Assembly (NCBI GenBank): GCA_949316495.1
Contig: OX439003.1
Coordinates: 40,230,225-40,294,224 of the forward strand
Origin: Amphiduros pacificus
Taxonomy: Eukaryota > Annelida > Polychaeta > Phyllodocida > Hesionidae
Length of the DNA stretch: 64,000 nt
Direction of reading: 5' to 3'
In this document: piece after piece, positions 53,517-64,000 of the stretch
How positions within the stretch are numbered: position 1 is the stretch's first letter
How the letters are laid out: the number at the start of each line of letters is the position of its first letter
Made by a program: the position numbers and the translations under genes
The notes under the pieces: generated by a model
Database searches by the model: none
What the model was told of the DNA's origin: nothing
The model's input: the letters and a program-made list of their open reading frames with translations, nothing else

Positions 53517-56500
53517 GTGAGTTCACATTTAAATATTTTTCTTTATTTGTTTTAAGAATTCAACAGCTGATCAAGTTTGATACGGCGTGAGACAAGGATC
53601 TAGCAAAATAAAAGTGCATTCGCACTTACAAATGTTCCAGTTTAGATTGTAACAAGCGCGGGTTGTAACAAGCGCGGACGGTGGAACGGAGGTCAAAGAG
53701 TGCAGTAAGAAAAAACATTGTAAATGAACAGATAATGTTATTCTCATCACCATCTTCATCAATGACAACTACTGGAAATCACAGAGCCGGGAGTTCAAGC
53801 ACAAGAAAAGGTTTAAATACTCAACTTTTAACGCGGGAAAGATGTCTGAACCATAGATAAGAACTCAATGTTTGGCCTTTTAGTCAGGCATAAGGTGAGG
53901 GCATGTAAGATCCAATGTTTGGCTCAATGTCAGGCATAAGGTGGGGGCTTGTAAGATCCAATATTTGGCTCGTTGTCAGGCATAAGGTGGGGGCTTGTAA
54001 GATCCAATGTTTGGCTCGTTGTCAGGCATAAGGTGGGGGCTTGTAAGATCCAATGTTTGGCTCGTTGTCAGGCATAAGGTGGGGGCTTGTAAGATCCAAT
54101 GTTTGGCTCGTTGTCAGGCATAAGGTGGGGGCTTGTAAGATCCAATGTTTGGCTCGTTGTCAGGCATAAGGTGGGGGCTTGTAAGATCCAATGTTTGGCC
54201 CATTGTCAGGCATAAGGTGGGGCTTGTAAGATCCAATGTTTGGCTCGTTATCAGGCATAAGGTGGGGCATCCTTGGCCAGTTGTCAGGCATAAGGTGGGG
54301 CATCTTTGGCCCATTGTCAGGCATAAAGTGGGGCATCTTTGGCCAGTTGTCAGGCATAAGGTGGGGCATCTTCGGCCTGTAGTCAGGCATAAGGTGGGGC
54401 ATCTTTGGCCAATTGTCAGGCATACGGTGGGGCATCCTTGGCCCATTGTCAGGGATAAGGTGGGGCATCTTTGGCCTGTAGTCAGGCATAAGGTGGGGCA
54501 TCCTTGGCCTGTAGTCAGGCATAAGGTGGGGCATCTTTGGCCTGTAGTCAGGCATAAGGTGGGGTATCCTTGGCCTGTAGTCAGGCATAAGGTTGGGCAT
54601 CTTTGGCCTGTAGTCAGGCATAAGGTGGGGCATCCTTGGCCTGTAGTCAGGCATAAGGTGGGGCATCCTTGGCCTGTAGTCAGGCATAAGGTGGGGCATC
54701 TTTGGCCCGTTGTCAGGCATAAGGTGGGGCATCTTTGGCCCATTGTCAGGCATAAGTTGGGGCATCTTTGGCCCGTTGTCAGGCATAAGGTGGGGCATCT
54801 TTGGCCCATTGTCAGGCATAAGGTGGGGCATCTTTGGCCCATTGTCAGGCATAAGGTGGGGCATCTTTGGCACAGAGCTGGGAGTTCAAGCACAAGAAAA
54901 GGTTTAAATACTCAACTTTTAACGCGGGAAAGATGTCTAAACCATAGATAAGAACTCAATGTTTGGACAATAGTCAGGCATAAGGTGGGGGCTTGTAAGA
55001 TCCAATGTTTGGCTCGTTGTCAGGCATAAGGTGGTGGCTTGTAAGATCCAATGTTTGGCCCATTGTCAGGCATAAGGTGGGGGCTTGTAAGATCCAATGT
55101 TTGGCTCGTAGTCAGGCATAAGGTGGGGGCTTGTAAGATCCAATGTTTGGCTCGTTGTCAGGCATAAGGTGGGGCATCTTTGGCCCATTGTCAGGCATAA
55201 GGTGGGGCATCTTTGGCCCATAATCAGGCATAAGGTGGGGCATCTTTAGCCTGTAGTCAGGCATGAGACGGGGCATCTTTGGCCCATTGTCAGGCATAAG
55301 GTGGGGCATCCTTGGCCCATTATCAGGCATAAGGTGGGGCATCTTTGGCCTGTAGTCAGGCATAAGGTGGGGCATCTTTAGCCCGTTGTCAGGCATAAGA
55401 TGGGGCATCCTTGGCATGTAGTCAGGCATAAGGTGGGGCATCTTTGGCCCATTGTCAGGCATAAGGTGGGCATCTTTGGCCTGTAGTCAGGCATAAGGTG
55501 GGGCATCCTTGGCCTGGAGTCAGGCATAAGGTGGGGCATCTTTGGCCCATTGTCAGGCATAAGGTGGGGCATCTTTGGCCCATTGTCAGGCATACGGTGG
55601 GGCATCTTTGGCACAGAGCTGGGAGTTCAAGCACAAGAAAAGGTTTAAATACTCAACTTTTAGTGCGGGAAAGATGTCTAAACCATAGATAAGAACTCAA
55701 TGTTTGGAAAATAGTCAGGCATAAGGTGGGGGCTTGTAAGATCCAATGTTTGGCTCATTGTCAGGCATAAGGTGGGGGCTTGTAAGATCCAATGTTTGGC
55801 CCATTGTCGGGCATAAGGTGGGGGCTTGTAAGATCCAATGTTTGGCTCGTTGTCAGGCATAAGGTGGGGGCTTGTAAGATCCAATGTTTGGCTCGTTGTC
55901 AGGCATAAGGTGGGGGCTTGTAAGATCCAATGTTTGGCTCGTTGTCAGGCATAAGGTGGGGGCTTGTAAGATCCAATGTTTGGTTCGTTGTCAGGCATAA
56001 GGTGGGGGCTTGTAAGATCCAATGTTTGGCTCGTTGTCAGGCATAAGGTGGGGGCTTGTAAGATCCAATGTTTGGCCCATTGTCAGGCATAAGGTGGGGG
56101 CTTGTAAGATCCAATGTTTGGCTCGTTGTCAGGCATAAGGTGGTGGCTTGTAAGATCCAATGTTTGGCCCATTGTCAGGCATAAGGTGGGGGCTTGTAAG
56201 ATCCAATGTTTGGCTCGTAGTCAGGCATAAGGTGGGGGCTTGTAAGATCCAATGTTTGGCTCGTTGTCAGGCATAAGGTGGGGCATCTTTGCCCCATTGT
56301 CAGGCATAAGGTGGGGCATCTTTAGCCTGTAGTCAGGCATGAGACGGGGCATCTTTGGCCCATTGTCAGGCATAAGGTGGGGCATCTTTGGCCCATTGTC
56401 AGGCATAAGGTGGGGCATCCTTGGCCCATTATCAGGCATAAGGTGGGGCATCTTTGGCCTGTAGTCAGGCATAAGGTGGGGCATCTTTAGCCTGTAGTCA

Positions 56501-59500
56501 GGCATAAGGTGGGGCATCTTTGGCCTGTAGTCAGGCATAAGGTGGGGCATCTTTTGCCCGTTGTCAGGCATAAGGTGGGGCATCCTTGGCATGTAGTCAG
56601 GCATAAGGTGGGGCATCTTTGGCCCATTGTCAGGCATAAGGTTGGGCATCTTTGGCCTGTAGTCAGGCATAAGGTGGGGCATCCTTGGCCTGGAGTCAGG
56701 CATAAGGTGGGGCATCTTTGGCCCATTGTCAGGCATAAGGTGGGGCATCCTTGGCCTGTAGTCAGGCATAAGACGGGGCATCTTTGGCCCATTGTCAGGC
56801 ATAAGTTGGGGCATCTTTGGCCCATTGTCAGGCATAAGGTTGGGCATCTTTGGCCTGTAGTCAGGCATAAAATGGGGCGTCTTTGGCCCATTGTCAGGCA
56901 TAAGGTGGGGCATCTTTGGCCCATAGTCAGGCATAAGGTGGGGCATCTTTTGCCCATTGTCAGGCATACAGTGGGGCATCTTTGGCACAGAGCTGGGAGT
57001 TCAAGCACATTGTCAGGCATAAGGTGGGGCATCTTTGGCCCATAGTCAGGCATAAGGTGGGGCATCTTTTGCCCATTGTCAGGCATACAGTGGGGCATCT
57101 TTGGCACAGAGCTGGGAGTTCAAGCACAAGAAAAGGTTTAAATACTCAACTTTTAGCGCGGGAAAGATGTCTAAACCATAGATAAGAACTCAATGTTTGG
57201 ACAATAGTCAGGCATAAGGTGGGGGCTTGTAAGATCCAATGTTTGGCTCATTGTCAGGCATAAGGTGGGGCTTGTAAGATCCAATGTTTGGCCCATTGTC
57301 GGGGATAAGGTGGGGGCTTGTAAGATCCAATGTTTGGCTCGTTGTCAGGCATAAGGTGGGGGCTTGTAAGATCCAATGTTTGGCTCGTTGTCAGGCATAA
57401 GGTGGGGGCTTGTAAGATCCAATGTTTGGCTCGTTGTCAGGCATAAGGTGGGGGCTTGTAAGATCCAATGTTTGGCTCGTTGTCAGGCATAAGGTGGGGG
57501 CTTGTAAGATCCAATGTTTGGCCCATTGTCAGGCATAAGGTGGGGCTTGTAAGATCCAATGTTTGGCTCGTTATCAGGCATAAGGTGGGGCATCCTTGGC
57601 CAGTTGTCAGGCATAAGGTGGGGCATCTTTGACCCATTGTCAGGCATAAAGTGGGGCATCCTTGGCCCATTGTCAGGCATAAGGTGGGGCATCCTTGGCC
57701 CATTGTCAGGCATAAGGTGGGGCATCCTTGGCCTGTAGTCAGGCATAAGGTGGGGCATCCTTGGCCTGTAGTAAGGCATAAGGTGGGGCATCCTTGGCCT
57801 GTAGTCAGGCATAAGGTGGGGCATCTTTGGCCTGTAATTAGGCATAAGGTGGGGCATCCTTGGCCTGTAGTCAGGCATAAGGTGGGGCATCCTTGGCCTG
57901 TAGTCAGGCATAAGGTGGGGCATCCTTGGCCTGTAGTCAGGCATAAGGTGGGGCATCCTTGGCCTGTAATCAGGCATAAGGTGGGGCATCTTTTGCCCAT
58001 TGTCAGGCATAAGGAGGGACATCCTTGGCCTGTAGTCAGGCATAAGGTGGGGCATCCTTGTCCTGTAGTCAGGCATTAGGTGGGGCATCTTTGGCCCATT
58101 GTCAGGCATAAGTTGGGTCATCTTTGGCCCATAATCAGGCATAAGGTGGGGCATCTTTAGCCTGTAGTCAGGCATTAGGTGGGGCATCTTTGGCCTGTAG
58201 TCAGGCATAAGGTGGGGTATCTTTGGCCTGTAGCCAGGCATAAGGTGGGGCATCTTTGGCCTGTAGCCAGGCATAAGGTGGGGCATCTTTGGCCTGTAGC
58301 CAGGCATAAGGTGGGGCATCTTTGGCCTGTAGCCAGGCATAAGGTGGGTCATGTAAGATGCAATGTTTGGCCTGTAGTCAGGCATAAGACAGGGCATTTA
58401 AATAAACAATGATTAGCTTATTGTTGGGTATACTGTTGGGGCTTGTAAGATATTACAAGTAACAACTAATTTTTTTTTCTGAATAAAAAAGGTCATCACA
58501 AAACAACTCTGAGTGATATCATTTTATGAGAAGTGCTTTATTGTTTGTCTTTTCTTTCAGGCTCCTATTCCAAACAACGATGTTGAGATCCCACTTGAAA
58601 TTGCCTCCGTCAAGGAAGGTATATTGAAACTTTTATTTGAATCTTTGAATAAAACCTGATATTAATGTAATTTTATAATAAATCCCCACCCCCAAAATAT
58701 TAGAATATTCTTTTGTTACACATTGAAATGCTGAAGGGCAAAATCATATGAAAAGTGAAAGTTATTGGTAATTTTAACTGCCATTCATGTTCAGGCATTT
58801 GATCAAAATTCATGTTGTTATAATGATTTCTTTTCATTAAGAACTTTGTGACATTCATATTTCTTGAGATAAATTCATGAGCAAGATAGGTTCAAGTAAA
58901 GATTGGTGTGTTTTGCCCTGAGAGCAAGGACATGAGATATTTGTTAATTTGCAGGAAACAATGGGGTTGCTTGGACCCTCCAGACTGACGAAGTCATGCC
59001 AATGAGGCCACAGAGCCGCCTCGACGATGAAGACTTCGACAGGGATCCCGAAGTGATCAAGCTTCTTCTCAAGAAGAAGATGGAAGTGGTTGAGCGCAAC
59101 AAGTTGATGCAGGAGAGGAGGAGGGAAGCCAAGAAGGCCATTCTTCTTGAACGGGCACTCAAGGTAATTAGACTAAATATGTAAAATGTCTACCGTAAAT
59201 ATAAGTATAAACCTCTTTTAATATCCTACTCAGCATTGCTATTCATTCTCTCTCCATTCTCAGGCCTTACAACAATCAAGCAGATCTTGCAATCAACTTA
59301 ATCAAAGGAGTAAACTTGTCAGATATATGAAATGTTGATATAATAAAATTTAATTGATTCGTAAACGTGCTTGCCAAAAACTTTAAACATCCCCAAACAA
59401 AACCCAACTACATACTGCGAGATATTAACATGTATCCTGTGATTTGATAGGCCAAGAATAAGGCTGAGATCGAGGAGGACATCAAGAAGGACAAGGCCCT

Positions 59501-60527
59501 CGAGACTCTCCAGGAGAAGATGGAGAGATCCCGCCGCAACTTGGAGAAGATCCGCAAGCAGAAACAACAGGCTGCCACTGCTGTCGTCGAGACAGGCGTA
59601 AGTAATCAATAATCTATTAAGAAAAATATCTGTTATCTTCCTTTGGTCATATTGTCTTTTTTATTAATTTGAAATGTTCAAATATCGTTTTTGATGAGAG
59701 TTTATGTTGCTAAACTGTATTGTGTATTTGTATTGTTTATCCAGAAAGACGCAAGTGGTAATGAAGTTGAGCGCCAAATGAAGACTGGCCCTGCAGCACA
59801 GATCGCAGCCAAGAAGGAGATCCTCAGCCAGGAAGCCATGAGCAAGGACCGTTTCCTCAGCGAGCAGAAGAAACTTGCAGCTCTCGAACAAAAGCAGATT
59901 GAGCAGCAAAGATATGATCAAGTAAGCATAGAGTTAGCAATTTCTGAAAGTTTAGAAGTTTTAATGTATTAAATATATTATATATCAGTATTGAATGATT
60001 TATATTCATAACAACTGTCCATTGCATGTCAGAAGTTTTTAGCCTATTGTTTCAATGCTTTCATTTCTCATCCTTTAGGCTCTGAAGAAGGTCCAAGCTG
60101 AGAGAGAGGAGAAGAGGTTGGCTGAGGAGGCTGAGAAGGCTGAGAAGAAACGCGCTGAGGAAGCTGTTGAGAGCTCCAAGGTGGCTGCCATGCTGGAGGT
60201 GAGTGTCCTATGTCCTGCATTTAACCACTTTTCTAGTTGCCCTGCTTTTTTCTTTGCTTTATATTTTGTATATTTAATTTTCCAAAGTTTTCATTCAATA
60301 TATCCAAAATTGCATGGACCTTATTTTTTTCTGTATTTCAGGAGATTGAACGGGAAAGGCGTGAGAGGTTCGAGGAGCTGACCATGCTGGCTGAGGGAGG
60401 CGTAAAGCCCAATGTCCCTGCTACCAGGACCAGGAACCCCTTCAAGAGGGCATTCAGAGCCATTCGCCGCTGCTTCAGGAAGATGACTTCCTGCACTCGT
60501 GGGCAGCAGGCTGAGGAGGCAGAGTAG
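53307..60527 (+). CDS. Coiled-coil protein with basic C-terminal segment, 7 exons, 368 aa, function unknown
   Basis: Exons 53307-53516, 58561-58618, 58955-59163, 59451-59597, 59745-59921, 60079-60198 and 60342-60527, all GT-AG and phase-consistent, ending TAG. Start AAGATCATGG has a fair Kozak context. Residues 24-40 (HKRRNRSTKRRKGAK) resemble a bipartite nuclear signal. Residues ~70-95 are neutral, with VAWTLQTDEVM. Residues ~100-325 are almost continuous charged helix (KLLLKKKMEVVERNK, IEEDIKKDKALETLQEKMER, EIERERRERFEELTMLAEGG). Residues ~339-358 (NPFKRAFRAIRRCFRKMTSC) form a strongly basic amphipathic segment with two Cys, possibly membrane- or calmodulin-binding. The last residues are QQAEEAE. 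I do not recognise the family. GC-rich codon use in the exons contrasts with AT-rich introns and suggests a well-expressed real gene. Confidence 0.88.
53783..58410 (+). repeat. Higher-order satellite in intron 1 (46-bp and 33-bp units with ~95-bp spacers)
   Basis: Two related units share GTCAGGCATAAGGTGGGG. The 33-bp unit continues CATCTTTGGCCCATT, and the 46-bp unit continues GCTTGTAAGATCCAATGTTT and GGCTCGTT. Each large block starts with a spacer of about 95 bp (GGGAGTTCAAGCACAAGAAA to GATAAGAACTCAATGTTTGG) at about 53,783, 54,872, 55,614 and 57,110, plus a partial one near 56,988. A run of 46-mers follows, then a run of 33-mers. Block lengths by eye are about 1.09, 0.74, 1.50 and 1.3 kb. 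Confidence 0.95.
58561..58618 (+). CDS. Coiled-coil gene, exon 2
   Basis: Acceptor TTTCTTTCAG ends at 58560; donor GTATAT at 58619. It encodes APIPNNDVEIPLEIASVKE plus one base. Exon 1 to exon 2 spans 5.0 kb of satellite-filled intron; the link rests on phase and position. Confidence 0.75.
58955..59163 (+). CDS. Coiled-coil gene, exon 3
   Basis: Acceptor TTTGCAG, donor GTAATT. It encodes GNNGVAWTLQTDEVMPMRPQ, then a helix KLLLKKKMEVVERNKLMQER ending ERALK, phase 0. Confidence 0.88.
59451..59597 (+). CDS. Coiled-coil gene, exon 4
   Basis: Acceptor TTGATAG, donor GTAAGT. Forty-nine codons of charged helix (AKNKAEIEEDIKKDKALETL, then SRRNLEKIRKQKQQ) ending VVETG. Confidence 0.88.
59745..59921 (+). 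CDS. Coiled-coil gene, exon 5
   Basis: Acceptor TATCCAG, donor GTAAGC. It encodes KDASGNEVERQMKTGPAAQI, then KLAALEQKQIEQQRYDQ, phase 0. Confidence 0.88.
60079..60198 (+). CDS. Coiled-coil gene, exon 6
   Basis: Acceptor CCTTTAG, donor GTGAGT. Forty codons: ALKKVQAEREEKRLAEEAEK, AEKKRAEEAVESSKVAAMLE. Confidence 0.9.
60342..60527 (+). CDS. Coiled-coil gene, terminal exon 7
   Basis: Acceptor GTATTTCAG, stop TAG at 60525-60527. It begins EIERERRERFEELTMLAEGG and carries the basic NPFKRAFRAIRRCFRKMTSC segment. The GAGGAGGCAGAG before the stop runs directly into the GGA repeat that follows. Confidence 0.9.
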   Translation, partial: EIERERRERFEELTMLAEGGVKPNVPATRTRNPFKRAFRAIRRCFRKMTSCTRGQQAEEAE

Positions 60528-62280
60528 GTGGAGGAGTGTGGTGGAGGAGGTGTTGGAGGAGGAGGAGGTGGAGTAGGCGGAGGAGGAGGAGACGGAGTGT
60601 GGTGGAGGAGATGGAGGAGGAGAAGACGGAGTGTGGTGGAGGAGATGGAGGAGGAGGAGACGGAGTGTGGTGGAGGCGATGGAGGTGGAGGAGACGGAGG
60701 AGGAGTATACGAGAAAATTAAAAAAAAATTAAAATATGGAAGAAAATAATAAAAAGATGGAGGAGTCATACTTGTATATGTGTGGGTGATGCATCAGTAA
60801 AAAAGAAAAACTAAAAAATTATAAAAAGATGGAGGAGTGTACAAGTATGAGAGATGCATAGTAGGTGGTGGAGGAGGAGGAGGAGACAGGAGGAGGTGGA
60901 GGAGGTGGAGAAGGAGTGTGGTGGAGAAGGTGTTGGAGGAGTAGGAGGTGGAGTAGGTGGAGGAGGAGGAGACGGAGTGTGGTGGAGGAGATGGAGGAGA
61001 AGACGGAGTGTGGTGGAGGAGATGGAGGAGGAGGAGACGGAGTGTGGTGGAGGCGATGGAGGTGGAGGAGACGGAGGAGGAGTATACGAGAAAATTAAAA
61101 AAAAAATTGAAATATGGAAGAAAATAATAAAAAGATGGAGGAGTCATACTTGTATATGTGTGGGTGATGCATCAGTAAAAAAGAAAAATTAAAAAATTAT
61201 AAAAAGATGGAGGAGTGTACAAGTATGAGAGATGCATCGTAGGTGGTGGAGGAGTAGATGGAGGAGGTGGAGGAGATGGAGGAGGAGTATTCAAGAAAAT
61301 AAGTAAAAAAATAACAAAAATATGGAAGAAAATAATAAAAAGATGGAGGAGTCATACTTGTATATATATGTGTGATGCATCAGTAAAAAAGAAAAATTAA
61401 AAAACTATAAAAAGATGGAGGAGTGTACAAGTATGAGAGATGCAGAGGAGATGGAGGAGGAGGAGATGGAGTAGACGGAGGAGGTGGTGGAGTAGACGGA
61501 GGAGGTGGAGTAGATGGAGGAGGAGGAGTAGACGGAGGAGGAGGTGGAGTAGACGGAGGAGGAGGTGGAGTAGATGGAGGAGGTGGTGGAGTAGACGGAG
61601 GAGGTGGAGGAGGAGGAGGTGGAGAAGGAGTGTGGTGGAGAAGGTGTTGGAGGCGATGGAGGTGGAGGAGACAGAGGAGGAGTATATGAGAAAATAAAAA
61701 AAAAATAATAAAAAGATGGAAGAAAATAATAAAAAGATGGAGGAGTCATACTTGTATATGTGTGGGTGATGCATCAGTAAAAAAGAAAAACTAAAAAACT
61801 ATAAAAAGATGGAGGAGTGTACAAATATGAGAGATGCAGAGGAGATGGAGGAGGAGGAGGAGATGGAGGAGGAGGTGGAGTAGACGGAGGAGGTGGAGTA
61901 GACGGAGGAGGTGGAGTAGATGGAGGTGGTGGAGTAGAAGGAGTTGGAGTAGAAGGAGGAGGTGGAGGAAGAGGTGGTGGAGTAGACGGAGGAGGTGGAG
62001 TAGACGAAGGAGGTGGTGGAGTAGACGGAGGAGGAGGTGGTGGAGTAGAAGGAGGAGGTGGAGTAGACGGAGGAGGTGGAGGAGTAGACGGAGGAGGAGG
62101 TGGAGTAGACGGAGGAGGAGGAGTAGACGGAGGAGGTGGAGGAGTGTGCATAGTAGTATGCGAGTGATGCAGGTGTTGCATCTAAAGAAAATAAAAAAAA
62201 AATAGTAAAAAGATGATAGAAAATAATAAAAAGATGGAGGAGTGTAATGGAGGAGTGTACAAGTATGAGAGAGATGCATC
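60528..62280 (+). repeat. GGA-rich compound repeat, 3' flank/UTR of the coiled-coil gene
   Basis: Alternation of a purine minisatellite (GGAGGTGGAGTAGACGGAGG-like) with a roughly 150-bp A-rich block (AAGATGGAGGAGTCATACTT, GTGGGTGATGCATCAGTAAA, GTGTACAAGTATGAGAGATG). The A-rich block recurs at about 60,710, 61,080, 61,290, 61,690 and in part near 62,180. Gly- and Arg-rich ORFs on the plus strand and Pro/Ser/Leu-rich ORFs on the minus strand are low-complexity shadows. Confidence 0.95.
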
Positions 62281-62288
62281 TGTATAAA

Positions 62289-62294
62289 AATAAA
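62289..62294 (+). terminator. Candidate poly(A) signal after the GGA repeat
   Basis: AATAAA directly after the last repeat block. If used, the whole 1.75-kb repeat would be in the 3' UTR. AATAAA-like hexamers inside the A-rich blocks are alternatives. Confidence 0.3.
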
Positions 62295-63483
62295 TGATTT
62301 TAAAAAAGTATGAATGTTTTTTTTTTGTGTGAATGTTGGAGTGAATGATATTGATACATATATACATATATGTATCAATAATACTATGATTGTCAAACAA
62401 TCTGTACTTGGCTAACCAATCAGGACAGCCCAAACTCTGTACTAAAACATCTCTGGCACTTTTTACAACCAATATGCCTGCAAGAAGTGATGAAATTTGA
62501 TATTGATAATTCAACTCATGATGAAACCCAGCTTGCACTGACTGAGATCTTCATTGTTGTGTGATATAAAATCTGTGATTTATTTTATCAACTGATTAAG
62601 AGACTATTTGGCCTTCACGACATGTTCAAATGTCAGGTAACAGCACATGTGATTAAAAGGCTTTGAAGATGACAAAAAAAAGGGAGAAAAGAGAATTGAA
62701 GGGCTGACATCATGTTTTCTGCAAATGTTATATCACTCAATGTACAAAGTGTCTGAAGCTATGAAATATACAGATGTGGTACAATTGTAAATTGTAAGTT
62801 TGTTAGTGCTTGTACCCTTTGATTTTTAGGTCCCCTTTTAGCCATGCAATATGAGGCACCCTTTGTTTATCAGGGCCCCTCTGCTGTATATATGTTATGT
62901 TATTCAATGTACCCTTTGACTCTTAGAACTCCTCTGGAGAGTATGTAGATCCTAGCTGTATACCTGTGTGGTCTGCTGGTCAGACTATGAGATAATGCAA
63001 TTGGTTGTCATATTCATAGTCATTCTAGTCATTCTTTTATAAAATGTTAATTATTCATAATAGCTATTGGGGGTGGGGTCTGGGCTATACTGATGATATC
63101 AAACCACTGACCTTAATTAAATGGTATGCAAGATAGAGTTAATATTTGTGTGAATAAGTAAATCATCCATAAATTGGAAGTAAGAATTGTATGCATTTAT
63201 TTTAATGATGTCTGTAAGGACTCACATTTGAACACTGAATATTGAATGTGTTAACCTTGGCTGCTCTATGATTTAGGACACAGTATTTCCCAAGGGCAGC
63301 GAAAAGTTAATTTTTAACTATGCTGGCTATGTCAGGATAGTTATTGCAGTACATTGTGTACATTATTTTACAACATTGACTGTTCTTGACCTGCAAAGCT
63401 TGATGTATATGTGTGGATACTTTCTGATCAGGTCTTAATATTGGTGATTTCTAGTCATTCTTTTATAAAATGTTAATTATTCC
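62295..63483. other. Intergenic, no gene seen; one 32-bp direct repeat pair
   Basis: AT-rich. CTAGTCATTCTTTTATAAAA followed by TGTTAATTATTC occurs at about 63,024 and again at about 63,451, the second copy directly preceding the terminal tandem repeat. Confidence 0.6.
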
Positions 63484-64000
63484 AGTGACTCTGTTGCTCA
63501 TTTAAGAGTGATCCTCGCTGGTCTAATTATTTGAGCAGTACTATTGCTCATTTTATGGTGCTCGTTTGTGGTCAGTAATTATTTAAGCAGTATTGTTGCT
63601 CATTTTATGGTGCTCATTTGTGGTCAGTAATTATTTAAGCAGAATTGTTGCTCATTTAATTCACAATGGTACTCGTCTCTGGTCCGTGATTATATTAGCA
63701 GTATTGTTGCTCATTTTATGGTGCTCGTCTGAGGTTAGTGATTTATTAAGCAGGACTGGCGCTCATTTTATGGTGCTCGTCTCTGGTCAGTAATTATTTT
63801 AGCAGTATTGCTGCTCATTCAATTCACATTGGTGCTCGTCTCTGGTCAGTAATTATTTTAGCAGTATTGTTGCTCATTTAATGGTGCTCGTCTCTGGTCA
63901 GTAATTATTTAAGCAGAATTGTTGCTCATTTAATGGTGCTCGTCTCTGGTCAGTGATTATGTTAGCAATATTGTTGCTCATTTTATGGTGCTCGTCTGAG
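63484..64000 (+). repeat. 52-59-bp tandem repeat, continuing past the window
   Basis: The unit is TTTATGGTGCTCGTCTCTGG, then TCAGTAATTATTTTAGCAGT, then ATTGTTGCTCAT, with a longer variant containing TTCACAATGG. About nine copies to the window end. Confidence 0.93.

Noticed and set aside
60338-62396. Pro/Ser/Leu-rich minus-strand ORFs and Gly/Arg-rich plus-strand ORFs
   Set aside because: Low-complexity shadows of the GGA repeat; no start context or splice sites.

Overview
This is animal nuclear DNA: genes are split by GT-AG introns, and intergenic and intronic space is filled with minisatellites, microsatellites, a tRNA-derived SINE, LINE fragments and small TIR elements. The tail of the SINE and the general repeat style suggest a lophotrochozoan, most likely a mollusc. 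That placement is inference.

Layout. (1) 2.4-18.7 kb, plus strand: the last nine coding exons of an SLC24-type K+-dependent Na+/Ca2+ exchanger. The 5' end lies before the window. Its cytoplasmic loop is mostly one 286-codon exon. A TIR element with a huge (TA)n tract ends 29 bp before one exon. (2) 24.1-27.1 kb: a SINE with perfect target duplications, a LINE endonuclease scrap, and an isolated VAT1-like (quinone-oxidoreductase family) exon. A 32-bp piece of that exon's own coding sequence has been amplified into a minisatellite, and a TA-target foldback element later inserted into the array. (3) 27.8-36.3 kb: a 193-bp MITE with perfect 28-bp TIRs, a 34-bp minisatellite, a 5'-truncated L2/CR1-like LINE with a long open RT frame, a second SINE, and two adjacent minisatellites of 20 and 41 bp. 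(4) 40.8-45.6 kb, minus strand: the complete coding region of RSRC1 (SRrp53), 7 exons and 315 aa. (5) 46.4-47.1 kb: a LINE fragment. 49.7-52.4 kb: a 20-bp minisatellite of about 2.7 kb. (6) 53.3-60.5 kb, plus strand: a 7-exon, 368-aa coiled-coil protein I do not recognise. Its first intron holds about 4.6 kb of higher-order satellite (33- and 46-bp units plus a spacer of about 95 bp), and its 3' flank is a GGA-rich compound repeat starting at the stop codon. (7) 63.5 kb to the window end: a 52-59 bp tandem repeat that runs off the edge.

The genes do not form an evident functional module: an ion exchanger, a splicing regulator and a coiled-coil protein. The most unusual material is the coding-exon-derived minisatellite with its nested insertion, and the concentration of at least seven unrelated tandem-repeat families in 64 kb. 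Exon borders were read by eye from splice sites and phase consistency. No alignment or database search was run.
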